A stretch of DNA of 5,516 bases. It comes from Thermoplasmata archaeon. Lineage in GTDB: Archaea; Thermoplasmatota; DTKX01; GCA-020343715. Positions 1-5,516 of this stretch are shown piece by piece. A program made the translations under genes and the position numbers. Below the pieces are notes generated by a model. That model was not told where the DNA came from, searched no databases, and saw only the letters and a list, made by a program, of their open reading frames with translations. Each line of letters begins with the position of its first letter. Positions within the stretch are counted from its first letter, which is position 1. Where the stretch lies: the NCBI GenBank assembly GCA_020343715.1, contig CP070808.1, forward strand, positions 1,802,069 to 1,807,584. The letters are read 5' to 3'.

Positions 1-636
1 AGCGGCGCCACCCACACCTACACCGTCTACCGGGGGTCCGACCTTTGCATGATGGAGCAGGTGGCCACTGGTCTGAACCAGCCTTCGTTCCTGGACAACT
101 CCACCCTCATGGCCAACACCACCTACCACTACCAGGTAAGGGCCGTCAGCAACATCGGCCCCGGCGGTGTCGTCATGTTGACCACCCACGTCCCCGCAAC
201 GACCCCCAGCTTCCCGCTGAGCCTCAACCTTGCAGTGAAGGCGACCAGCGTGGACCTCTCCTGGGAGCCCCCGTCGGACGAGGGCGGCGACACGGTCCAG
301 ATGTACCGGGTCTACCGCACCGACGGCGACGGTTCGCCCCGCTTGATCAAGGACCACCTGACGGAGACCATCTACACCGACACCGATGTGATGCCCGACG
401 TGGACTACGAGTACACCGTGGCCGCCGTCAACGGCGCCGGCGAGGGTGCCCTGAGCACCCCGGTGGAGGCCTACATCTATCCCCAGCCAGGGGCGGGGGA
501 TGCCGGTGGCCCCAGCTTCGACGAGATACCATTCTCGGGCTTGGTAGCCGTGGGCGCAGTTATAATAATAGGCGCGGTGATGGTCGGTCGACTCGGCCGT
601 GCCTCCTCGGAGGCAGAGAGGCGCGAGGAAGAGTGA
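1..636 (+). CDS. Fibronectin type III surface protein with C-terminal membrane anchor (5' end missing)
   Basis: The reading frame is open from base 1, so only the last 211 residues are visible and the true start lies upstream. Two fibronectin type III modules are seen. The first is partial (about residues 1-66, with a Y-x-Y-x-V-R-A-V-S-N-x-G pattern typical of strands F and G). The second is complete (about 70-160, with the strand-B motif LSWEPPSDEGG and the strand-F/G motif YEYTVAAVNGAGEG). A Pro/Gly-rich linker follows, then one hydrophobic helix at about 178-197 and a short charged tail ending in REEE. This layout places the modules outside the cell with a cytoplasmic C terminus. Archaeal proteins of this kind usually serve in the cell envelope, adhesion or binding; no catalytic motif is visible, so the ligand is unknown. 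The next gene starts about 20 bases downstream on the same strand, which suggests co-transcription. Confidence 0.85.
   Translation, partial: SGATHTYTVYRGSDLCMMEQVATGLNQPSFLDNSTLMANTTYHYQVRAVSNIGPGGVVMLTTHVPATTPSFPLSLNLAVKATSVDLSWEPPSDEGGDTVQMYRVYRTDGDGSPRLIKDHLTETIYTDTDVMPDVDYEYTVAAVNGAGEGALSTPVEAYIYPQPGAGDAGGPSFDEIPFSGLVAVGAVIIIGAVMVGRLGRASSEAERREEE
559..570 (+). promoter_or_regulatory. Possible internal TATA-like element upstream of the redox fusion gene
   Basis: The AT-only run TTATAATAATA sits in otherwise GC-rich sequence, about 90 bases before the TTG start at 658. It could act as an archaeal TATA box with transcription starting near 590-597. The run also encodes Val-Ile-Ile-Ile in the membrane helix of the upstream protein through three consecutive ATA codons, so protein composition may explain it fully. 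Confidence 0.25.
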
Positions 637-644
637 GCGGGCCC

Positions 645-651
645 GGAGGTG
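645..651 (+). promoter_or_regulatory. Strong Shine-Dalgarno site that decides a TTG start
   Basis: GGAGGTG is a near-perfect complement to the archaeal 16S rRNA 3' end. It ends six bases before TTG 658. It overlaps the in-frame GTG at 649, which therefore cannot be the start it serves, and it is far from optimal for the ATG at 688. It therefore selects TTG 658. Confidence 0.75.
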
Positions 652-657
652 GGCGCC

Positions 658-1467
658 TTGCGAAGGCCTTCATTCGCCATGGCGTTGATGAGCATAGTGG
701 TTGTGTCATTGCTAGCCTCCAGCATGACCGTTAGCGCCCACCAGCCCGAGGCGATGACCCTCATCTACAACGACCGCCTGGACATCCTGACCGTATCCAT
801 CAGTCACGACGTGAAGGACGGCACCACCCACTACGTGGACAAGATAGAGGTCTACATCGGCGCCACCCAGGTGATCGAACGAACGTTCATCGAGCAGCCC
901 CGGGACAACTACAACGAACGGTTCACCCTCAAGGCGGACGAGGGTGACGTTGTCCGGGTTGTGGCTGCCTGCAAGCTCGAGGGCGAGATCGAGCGGGAGC
1001 TGGAGATCGGGTCCGGCCTCAGCACCAGCGGTGACAGGGCCAACATGGTAGATACCATGATTTATGTCCACGCAGGGCTCCAGGTCATGGGCCTGGTCAT
1101 GGCCCTGTTGGTCATCCCTGGCGGCATGCACTTCTACAGGGCTTGGAGGACCAAGACCAAGCCCACCGGGAAGCGCCGCCGACACATCCGTATGGGATGG
1201 ACCGTGGTGGGTCTTTGGGGCCTGGGCGCCCTGGGAGGCATGTGGATAGTCTACATGACCTCAGGAGACTACCTGGGCTCGCCCCACGGATGGATGGCCT
1301 TCGCCACCTTCATAGCGGCGCTGTTCGCCAGCTACTCCGCGTCCACCGTCTTCCGGAAGGCGGGCTACGGCATGCGGATGCAGACCCACGTGCCCCTTTC
1401 GCTCCTGACCATCGCCCTGGGCGTGGTCACCATCCTGGGCGGGATGCTGACGGCGGGCGTCATCTGA
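658..1467 (+). CDS. Secreted superoxide-reductase-like domain fused to a four-helix cytochrome b561-like membrane domain
   Basis: With the TTG start (Shine-Dalgarno six bases upstream) the protein is 269 residues. A signal peptide fits residues 1-27: MRR, a hydrophobic core, then VSA before His28. Residues 28-117 form a beta-rich domain resembling the desulfoferrodoxin/neelaredoxin iron domain: H28-x-P, S-H50-x7-H58-Y-V-x2-I-E-V, and A-A-C105-x2-E108-G. In known superoxide reductases the last motif is C-x2-H-G, so here the fifth ligand is replaced by Glu. Four membrane helices follow (about 133-155, 178-200, 210-231, 243-267). H138 and H210 lie near the outer face and H176 and H244 near the inner face, which is the pairing expected for two b-type hemes as in cytochrome b561. 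The inferred role is electron transfer across the membrane to or from the external metal site. The substrate is unknown. A degenerate, non-catalytic sensor is possible. Neighbours on the same strand suggest an operon. Confidence 0.65.
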   Translation: MRRPSFAMALMSIVVVSLLASSMTVSAHQPEAMTLIYNDRLDILTVSISHDVKDGTTHYVDKIEVYIGATQVIERTFIEQPRDNYNERFTLKADEGDVVRVVAACKLEGEIERELEIGSGLSTSGDRANMVDTMIYVHAGLQVMGLVMALLVIPGGMHFYRAWRTKTKPTGKRRRHIRMGWTVVGLWGLGALGGMWIVYMTSGDYLGSPHGWMAFATFIAALFASYSASTVFRKAGYGMRMQTHVPLSLLTIALGVVTILGGMLTAGVI

Positions 1468-1513
1468 GCCCACCGTGCAGGGGACCGAAACCGCAATAGG
1501 ACGAGGCGACGTT

Positions 1514-2929
1514 ATGTCGACGGGGCGTGCCCCGGGAGGACCTCAGGTGGGCGGAGCGCTGGCAGGTACCGACAGGAGGTCAATCCTCCTGGTGGCCACC
1601 GTCGCCTCCTTCCTCACCCCCTTCATGGGCTCGGCGGTGAACATAGCGCTTCCCAGCATGGGCGAGGAGCTGGAGATGGACGCCGTCCTCCTCACCTGGG
1701 TGGCCACGGCCTACCTCCTGGCGGCGGCCATCTTCCTGGTCCCCTTCGGCCGGCTCTCGGACCTCATCGGCAGGAAGAGGGTCTTCCTGTGGGGCATGGT
1801 GCTCGTCACCGTCCTCAACGTGTTCCTGGGCCTCTCGTTGTCCGGGGGGATGGTGGTCGTCCTCAGGTTCCTCCAGGGCATCGGGGCCGCCATGATCTTC
1901 GGCACGGGCCTAGCCCTCCTTACGGCGGTGTACCCCAAGGAGCAGCGGGGGTTCGTCCTGGGCATCAACGTGATGGCCGTGTACGTGGGCCTCTCGCTGG
2001 GGCCCGCCGGAGGGGGTGCCATCACCGAGTTCCTGGGCTGGCGATGGGTCTTCTTCTCCATCGTCCCCATGGGCCTGCTGGTCATCGCCATCACGCTCTG
2101 GAAGGTCAAGGGTGACCTGGCGGGCTCCGAGGGGGAGCGCTTCGATGTCAAGGGAACGGTCCTCTACAGCATGTCGATAACCCTGGTGCTCGTGGGCTTC
2201 AGCACCCTCCCGGAACGGATGGGCCTTGCCCTCATCGCCGCGGGCGCCCTCACGGGCCTCCTGTTCGTCTTCTGGGGCTCATGGGTGAAGGCCCCCGTCC
2301 TGGACATGAACCTGTTCCGGAGGAACCGGGTGTTCGCCTACTCCAACCTGGCCGCCCTCATCCACTACAGCGCCACCTTCGCCATCGCCTTCCTTTTGAG
2401 CCTCTACCTCCAGTACATCAGGGGCATGTCCCCGGCGGAGGCCGGGGGTGTGATACTGGTACAGCCCCTGATGATGGCCGGATTCTCCCCCTTCACCGGG
2501 AGGCTATCCGATGTTGTGGAGCCCCGGTTGGTGGCCTCCGTGGGCATGGCGATAACCACCGCCGGTCTGGCCGCCTTCGTGTTCCTGTCCCCGGAGACCG
2601 ACGTATGGCTCATCATCTGGGTCCTCGTCATAATCGGCATTGGCTACGCCCTGTTCAGCAGCCCCAACACCAACGCCGTCATGAGCTCCGTGCCCCCCAA
2701 GGCCTACGGGGTCGCCTCGGGCACCGTGGGCACGATGCGCCTGCTGGGCCAGGTCTTCTCCATGGGCATAGCCACCGTCCTCTTCGCCGTCCTGATCGGA
2801 CGACAGCAGATCACCCCCGAGCTGCACGAGGAGTTCATGCTCGCCGTCAACCTGGCCTTCGGCATCTTCGCGGTCCTCGGCGTCCTCGGTGTCATGGCCT
2901 CCATGGCCAGGGGTAGCCTCAGGGACTGA
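1514..2929 (+). CDS. MFS efflux transporter, DHA2 (EmrB/QacA-type, 14-helix) family
   Basis: This 471-residue integral membrane protein has the hallmarks of proton-driven multidrug or metabolite exporters. They are: the helix-1 motif NIALPSMGEEL (43-53); WVATAYLLA in helix 2; motif A GRLSDLIGRKR (79-89); motif B around LRFLQGIGAAM (117-127); the antiporter motif C region GLSLGPAGGGAIT (159-171) followed by WRWVFF; and a weaker motif A copy GRLSDVVEPR (329-338). The SPNTNAV...VPP...G.ASG stretch (383-404) is typical of the DHA2 C-terminal half. Length agrees with the family. ATG 1514 is preferred because GAGG lies seven bases upstream. An in-frame GTG at 1475 would add 13 polar residues and has no ribosome binding site. 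The gene starts 46 bases after the redox fusion and probably shares its transcript. The substrate cannot be read from sequence. Confidence 0.92.
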   Translation: MSTGRAPGGPQVGGALAGTDRRSILLVATVASFLTPFMGSAVNIALPSMGEELEMDAVLLTWVATAYLLAAAIFLVPFGRLSDLIGRKRVFLWGMVLVTVLNVFLGLSLSGGMVVVLRFLQGIGAAMIFGTGLALLTAVYPKEQRGFVLGINVMAVYVGLSLGPAGGGAITEFLGWRWVFFSIVPMGLLVIAITLWKVKGDLAGSEGERFDVKGTVLYSMSITLVLVGFSTLPERMGLALIAAGALTGLLFVFWGSWVKAPVLDMNLFRRNRVFAYSNLAALIHYSATFAIAFLLSLYLQYIRGMSPAEAGGVILVQPLMMAGFSPFTGRLSDVVEPRLVASVGMAITTAGLAAFVFLSPETDVWLIIWVLVIIGIGYALFSSPNTNAVMSSVPPKAYGVASGTVGTMRLLGQVFSMGIATVLFAVLIGRQQITPELHEEFMLAVNLAFGIFAVLGVLGVMASMARGSLRD

Positions 2930-3509
2930 CGGGCCTCTCCTTTCTCCCTTCGCCCTCCACGTCGGTGTCCTCAGCCATGTCGGGATTCATGTTGACCTGG
3001 CCGCAGTAGGGGCAGCGCATCCATTCCTCGGTCTTGTGCATTTCGAACACGTAGGAACACCTCAGGCACTCGACGATGACCAGGTTCTCCATCTCGGAGC
3101 GCTTCACCCACCTGTGGATGACAATTGCGGTGTACGGGTAGGCGACGGCCCCCAGGAAGAGGAGGGGGAACGCGAAGGCGAAGGTCGGGGCGAAGGAGGC
3201 CTGGGGGGTCGATATGAGGAAGCTGATGAGCAGGATGGGGAATAGGGCCTGGAAGTACGCGGCCCTGCGACCCGTGCGGTTCCCCTGGCTCAGGACCACC
3301 TTGAAGACGGGGAACGTGAAGCCCCAGAGCGATACGAGGGTGACCACGCCGAACACCATGCAAGGCACGAATATCAGCTCCGTGGCCAGTTCCCCGCTGG
3401 ATCGGTACTCCCAGAAGGCGATCATGGAGAAGAGGCCCACACTCACCAGGAAGAAGGCCGCGAAGATGGAAACCAGGAAGTTCGTCTCGGCCTTGTCCCG
3501 GAGGGTCAC
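2919..3509 (-). CDS. Four-helix membrane protein with C-terminal zinc ribbon
   Basis: The protein has 196 residues from a GTG start at 3509 that overlaps the TGA stop of the upstream gene (GTGA). A GGGGGTGG stretch a few bases before it can serve as ribosome binding site. The frame stays open further upstream, but that part is the antisense-free overlap of another real gene and is compositionally unlike a membrane protein, so the coupled start is chosen. Four hydrophobic segments lie at about 10-33, 44-64, 86-101 and 106-131. The cytoplasmic tail holds a zinc ribbon, C148-x2-C151 and C166-P-Y-C169, followed by an acidic then basic disordered tail. I do not recognise a named family. The ribbon suggests metal-stabilised protein or nucleic-acid contact at the inner membrane face. 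The likely partner is the coupled upstream product. Its stop overlaps the end of the convergent MFS gene by 11 bases. Confidence 0.8.
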   Translation of the reverse strand: MTLRDKAETNFLVSIFAAFFLVSVGLFSMIAFWEYRSSGELATELIFVPCMVFGVVTLVSLWGFTFPVFKVVLSQGNRTGRRAAYFQALFPILLISFLISTPQASFAPTFAFAFPLLFLGAVAYPYTAIVIHRWVKRSEMENLVIVECLRCSYVFEMHKTEEWMRCPYCGQVNMNPDMAEDTDVEGEGRKERPVSP

Positions 3510-5083
3510 AGCACCACCCCCAGGACGAACATGACCACCGCGGCCGGGTACATGGCGATGGCCGTGACAGGCGCCAACCGCCCCTTGATCTCCTTGGCCT
3601 TTATGGGATCGAGCATGAAGTAGATCAGGAGGGCCCCCGGAATGGAGGCGATGACCGAAAGGGCCATCATGCCCCACATGGTGGGGTCGCGGACGGACCG
3701 TCCCTCGATCCCGTAGGTCCTCCGAAGCAGCACGGCGAAGCCGAACCACAGGACCAGGAGGACGGAGAGGGCGAACAGGTAGCCCAGGAGGACGGAGTTC
3801 TCGTACATCCACTCGGAGCGGGAGGCCTCCACCCGGCGGTCCTCGTCACCCTCCATCACCTGGCTCTCCAGGTCGAACCCGGGGTTCGCCATCTCCATCT
3901 GGAACAGGTACCAGTGGTGACCGTCGAGGTAGGCGTCCTCGGTGTCCTCGATGACCAGGTCCTTGTCCTCGGGGACCCGGAACAGGACGTCTATGTCGCC
4001 CACGATGTTGGGCCATCCCTCGCTGGTGCCCAATGGGAAGAAGACATTACCGTCGTCCAGGGGGAGGTCCACGGTGAGCACCTCGCCCTCGAAATCGGTG
4101 GAGCCGAAGATGGCGTCCACCAGGTCGTAGATGATGTCGCGGAGCTGGATCTCCAGCTGCCAGTCGTCCAGGTGCCGGATCTCGTCCTCCATCGATCGAT
4201 CCAGGGAGCGCCTCAGGCTCCACATCTGGTCCTGGTTCAGCTTGGGGTTGTACCTGATCTGGGCTATGAGCAGCTCCGTCGTGTTGGGTGCATTGGTCTG
4301 AAACAGCTCGTAGTCTTCCGCGTCGATGGGAGGCTTGGACTCGGCCTCTATCACGGCCACGTACTGGTCCCGATAGCCGTCCAGGACGTTGCTCTCGGGG
4401 ATGACGAGGCCCTTCTCCGCCAGGTAGTCGTCCAGGATGCCTGCGGAGTCGACCCCGAACACGTCGATAGAGAAGCCGTCGAACTCGTAGTGCTGGACGG
4501 GCTGGGGCTCGACCTTTATGGTATCTCCACCACCCAGGGAGTCCTCTTTGTAACGTCCGTCCCCGGAAACCAGCCGGAACGTCTGCCTAGAGTACTCCCC
4601 CGGCATGGTGAGGAGCATAGAGCCGAAGACCCCCTGGAGGGCCTTAGAGGTCTCGTTCCACAGCTTGTCCCGGGCCTCGTCGGGGTCCTGCTCGACGATC
4701 TCCGTCTCGATCCTGTCCAGGAGGTACTCCTCCCGGAAATCCGACTCCTTCATCGGCTCCCCGGTGACGTCCACCGGCAGGGTCCGGAGAGGAACCATTA
4801 TGGTCAGGTTCTTGCCCGGGTCCAGGGAGTACACGGAAAGGAACAGGCGGATGCGCTCGTGGGTGGAGTTGAGAAGGTCGATGCGGGCCAGCTGGCGGCT
4901 CTCGAAGGTGGATATGAAGAGGTCCGGATGTTGAGGATCGTTCACGTCCACGATGCGGTAGGCGGGCATGCCGTCACCGGCCACACCTGGCATAACGGTC
5001 AGAAGGAGCATCGACACGACCGTCGCCGTCGACATCAGCGAAGTGTACCTGAAACGCAATGGTACCCCCATGGCACAACCCAC
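3506..5083 (-). CDS. Secreted, membrane-anchored protein resembling the DUF2330 family
   Basis: This 525-residue protein starts with a signal peptide (hydrophobic stretch about 14-36, cleavage near VAG-DG). A large extracytoplasmic region (about 37-428) follows, rich in acidic residues and with several N-x-S/T sites. Three membrane helices come at the end (about 430-454, 469-491, 504-525). Several stretches recall DUF2330 proteins: an early repeated-Pro segment IMVPLRTLPV (95-104); a helix-loop LDDYLAEKGLVIPESN (217-232) followed by YVAVIEAE; and NVFFPLG (346-352). The similarity is from memory of the family pattern and is not certain. The function of that family is unknown and no catalytic motif stands out. 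GTG 5083 lies about 25 bases from a TATA-like box, which fits a leaderless transcript. ATG 5071 is an equally workable start that shortens the protein by four residues. It is the first gene of a two-gene operon with the zinc-ribbon protein. Confidence 0.8.
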   Translation of the reverse strand: MGCAMGVPLRFRYTSLMSTATVVSMLLLTVMPGVAGDGMPAYRIVDVNDPQHPDLFISTFESRQLARIDLLNSTHERIRLFLSVYSLDPGKNLTIMVPLRTLPVDVTGEPMKESDFREEYLLDRIETEIVEQDPDEARDKLWNETSKALQGVFGSMLLTMPGEYSRQTFRLVSGDGRYKEDSLGGGDTIKVEPQPVQHYEFDGFSIDVFGVDSAGILDDYLAEKGLVIPESNVLDGYRDQYVAVIEAESKPPIDAEDYELFQTNAPNTTELLIAQIRYNPKLNQDQMWSLRRSLDRSMEDEIRHLDDWQLEIQLRDIIYDLVDAIFGSTDFEGEVLTVDLPLDDGNVFFPLGTSEGWPNIVGDIDVLFRVPEDKDLVIEDTEDAYLDGHHWYLFQMEMANPGFDLESQVMEGDEDRRVEASRSEWMYENSVLLGYLFALSVLLVLWFGFAVLLRRTYGIEGRSVRDPTMWGMMALSVIASIPGALLIYFMLDPIKAKEIKGRLAPVTAIAMYPAAVVMFVLGVVL

Positions 5084-5103
5084 GCATCTATTGAAGGTCT
5101 CGA

Positions 5104-5111
5104 CATAAAAA
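5104..5111 (-). promoter_or_regulatory. TATA-like box for the DUF2330-like operon
   Basis: On the minus strand TTTTTATG is preceded by the purine-rich AGGCAAG, which could be a BRE. Its centre is about 25 bases from GTG 5083, the usual archaeal TATA-to-start distance. This implies transcription beginning at or within a few bases of the start codon. No Shine-Dalgarno sequence is visible between the box and either start codon, which agrees with leaderless initiation. Confidence 0.5.
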
Positions 5112-5167
5112 CTTGCCTAGACCGTTGGCCATCCTCGATGACATAACGGGTGAAACCAGGATTTGTC

Positions 5168-5178
5168 AATAATACTAA
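5168..5178 (+). promoter_or_regulatory. TATA-like box for the CDGSH gene
   Basis: AATAATACTAA, followed by AAGG, is the most AT-rich plus-strand element before ATG 5232. A transcript starting about 25 bases downstream would begin near 5198 and have a leader of roughly 34 bases. A weak AGGG at 5219-5222 sits nine bases before the ATG as a possible ribosome binding site. Confidence 0.4.
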
Positions 5179-5231
5179 AAGGAACCAATGGTGTAGGGGC
5201 TTCGCAACCTCATGAAACAGGGTATGATTCG

Positions 5232-5516
5232 ATGGTAGATGAGGGACCTATTATCAATAGCATCCACAACGGACCGTTGAGGGTCGACGGGGCCCCTCTG
5301 AAGGACCACGAGGGCAACCCCATCGAGACGAGGAAGGTCTACATCCTCTGCCGTTGCGGACGATCGACGGACAAGCCCTTCTGCGACGGTTCCCACGTCA
5401 AGGCGGAGTGGAAGGACGAGAAGGACCCGGAGAGGGTCCCCAACAGGATGGACAACTACGTCGGGAAGGTCCTGGAGATCCATGACAACCGGGGCGTCTG
5501 CTCGCACCGGGGCTAC
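5232..5516 (+). CDS. CDGSH-type iron-sulfur protein with start of a ferredoxin-like second domain (3' end missing)
   Basis: The first 95 residues are visible, starting at ATG 5232; the frame is still open at the window end. Residues 13-39 form the usual lead-in (NGPLRVDGAPL...ETRKVYIL). They are followed by the CDGSH motif C40-R-C42-x2-S-x3-P-F-C51-D-G-S-H55. The three Cys and one His of this motif bind a [2Fe-2S] cluster in the family. After a charged linker, the pattern Y78-V-G-K-V-L-E-I-H-D-N-R-G-V-C90-S-H recalls the divergent single-cluster ferredoxin domain often attached to prokaryotic CDGSH proteins. Its remaining cysteines would lie beyond the window. No signal peptide is seen, so it should be cytoplasmic. 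Such proteins are thought to carry electrons or clusters; the partner is unknown. It is transcribed away from the DUF2330-like operon. Confidence 0.9.
   Translation, partial: MVDEGPIINSIHNGPLRVDGAPLKDHEGNPIETRKVYILCRCGRSTDKPFCDGSHVKAEWKDEKDPERVPNRMDNYVGKVLEIHDNRGVCSHRGY

Larger units (their letters stand above)
5084..5231. other. Divergent intergenic region, the only sizeable non-coding stretch
   Basis: This 148-base gap separates the two divergent genes and is visibly richer in A and T than the coding sequence around it. It holds a TATA-like box for each direction. I see no stable hairpin, no operator-like palindrome and no RNA gene in it. Confidence 0.7.

Noticed and set aside
45..734. Plus-strand frame of 229 codons overlapping the fibronectin gene
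   Set aside because: Its translation is Arg/Gly/Pro/His-rich with no domain. The frame from base 1 carries clear fibronectin modules and a membrane helix.
3510..3812. Upstream extension of the zinc-ribbon protein to 3812
   Set aside because: The extra residues are Pro/Arg/His-rich out-of-frame translation of the upstream gene. The GTG at 3509, coupled to its stop, gives a normal membrane protein.
4143..4158. Inverted repeat AGCTGGA-TC-TCCAGCT
   Set aside because: The two-base loop is too small for an RNA hairpin, there is no T run after it, and it is inside the DUF2330-like gene.
5102..5146. Repeated minus-strand TTATGTC at 5102-5108 and 5140-5146, possible operator half-sites
   Set aside because: A seven-base repeat is not unlikely by chance in a 148-base AT-rich gap. 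One copy overlaps the TATA-like box and there is no symmetry.
3914..5146. Long plus-strand open frame of 410 codons
   Set aside because: It is antisense to the signal-peptide-bearing DUF2330-like gene. It is rich in Val, Leu, His and Asp in the way reverse frames of GC-rich genes are, and has no recognisable domain.
5267..5279. Perfect inverted repeat CAACGG-A-CCGTTG
   Set aside because: About one such 6-base-arm palindrome is expected by chance in a window of this size, and it lies inside the CDGSH coding region.
5175..5507. Minus-strand open frame of 110 codons at the right edge
   Set aside because: It lies opposite the CDGSH gene, whose metal-binding motif is unmistakable, so this frame is a shadow.

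Overview
The window reads as a stretch of archaeal chromosome, most likely from the Euryarchaeota/Thermoplasmatota side, although that lineage is only inferred. The evidence is GC-rich coding sequence, tightly packed genes, GTG and TTG starts, fibronectin-type surface proteins with one C-terminal membrane anchor, and AT-rich TATA-like elements in place of bacterial -35/-10 promoters. There are six protein-coding genes, two of them cut by the window edges. I found no RNA genes, mobile elements, CRISPR arrays or large repeats.

Left block, plus strand (1-2929): the C-terminal end of a surface protein with fibronectin type III domains and a membrane anchor. About 20 bases later comes a secreted and membrane-embedded redox protein that starts at TTG 658. 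It joins a superoxide-reductase-like (desulfoferrodoxin-like) domain to a four-helix cytochrome b561-like domain. Next is a drug/metabolite efflux transporter of the 14-helix MFS DHA2 type. The short gaps suggest one transcription unit, but no shared pathway can be read from the sequence.

Right block, minus strand (5083-2919): a secreted, C-terminally anchored protein resembling the DUF2330 family, followed by a small four-helix membrane protein with a cytoplasmic zinc ribbon. The stop of the first overlaps the GTG start of the second (GTGA), so the two are probably translationally coupled and may work together. The second gene converges on the MFS gene, and their coding ends overlap by 11 bases.

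Right edge: a 148-base divergent intergenic region carries a TATA-like element for each direction. It is followed on the plus strand by the start of a CDGSH iron-sulfur protein that runs off the window, with the beginning of a second, ferredoxin-like cysteine motif.

The most notable item is the fusion at 658-1467. Its histidines fall where two stacked hemes would span the membrane, beneath an extracytoplasmic metal-site domain whose usual last histidine ligand is a glutamate. That is a plausible transmembrane electron-transfer device of unknown substrate.
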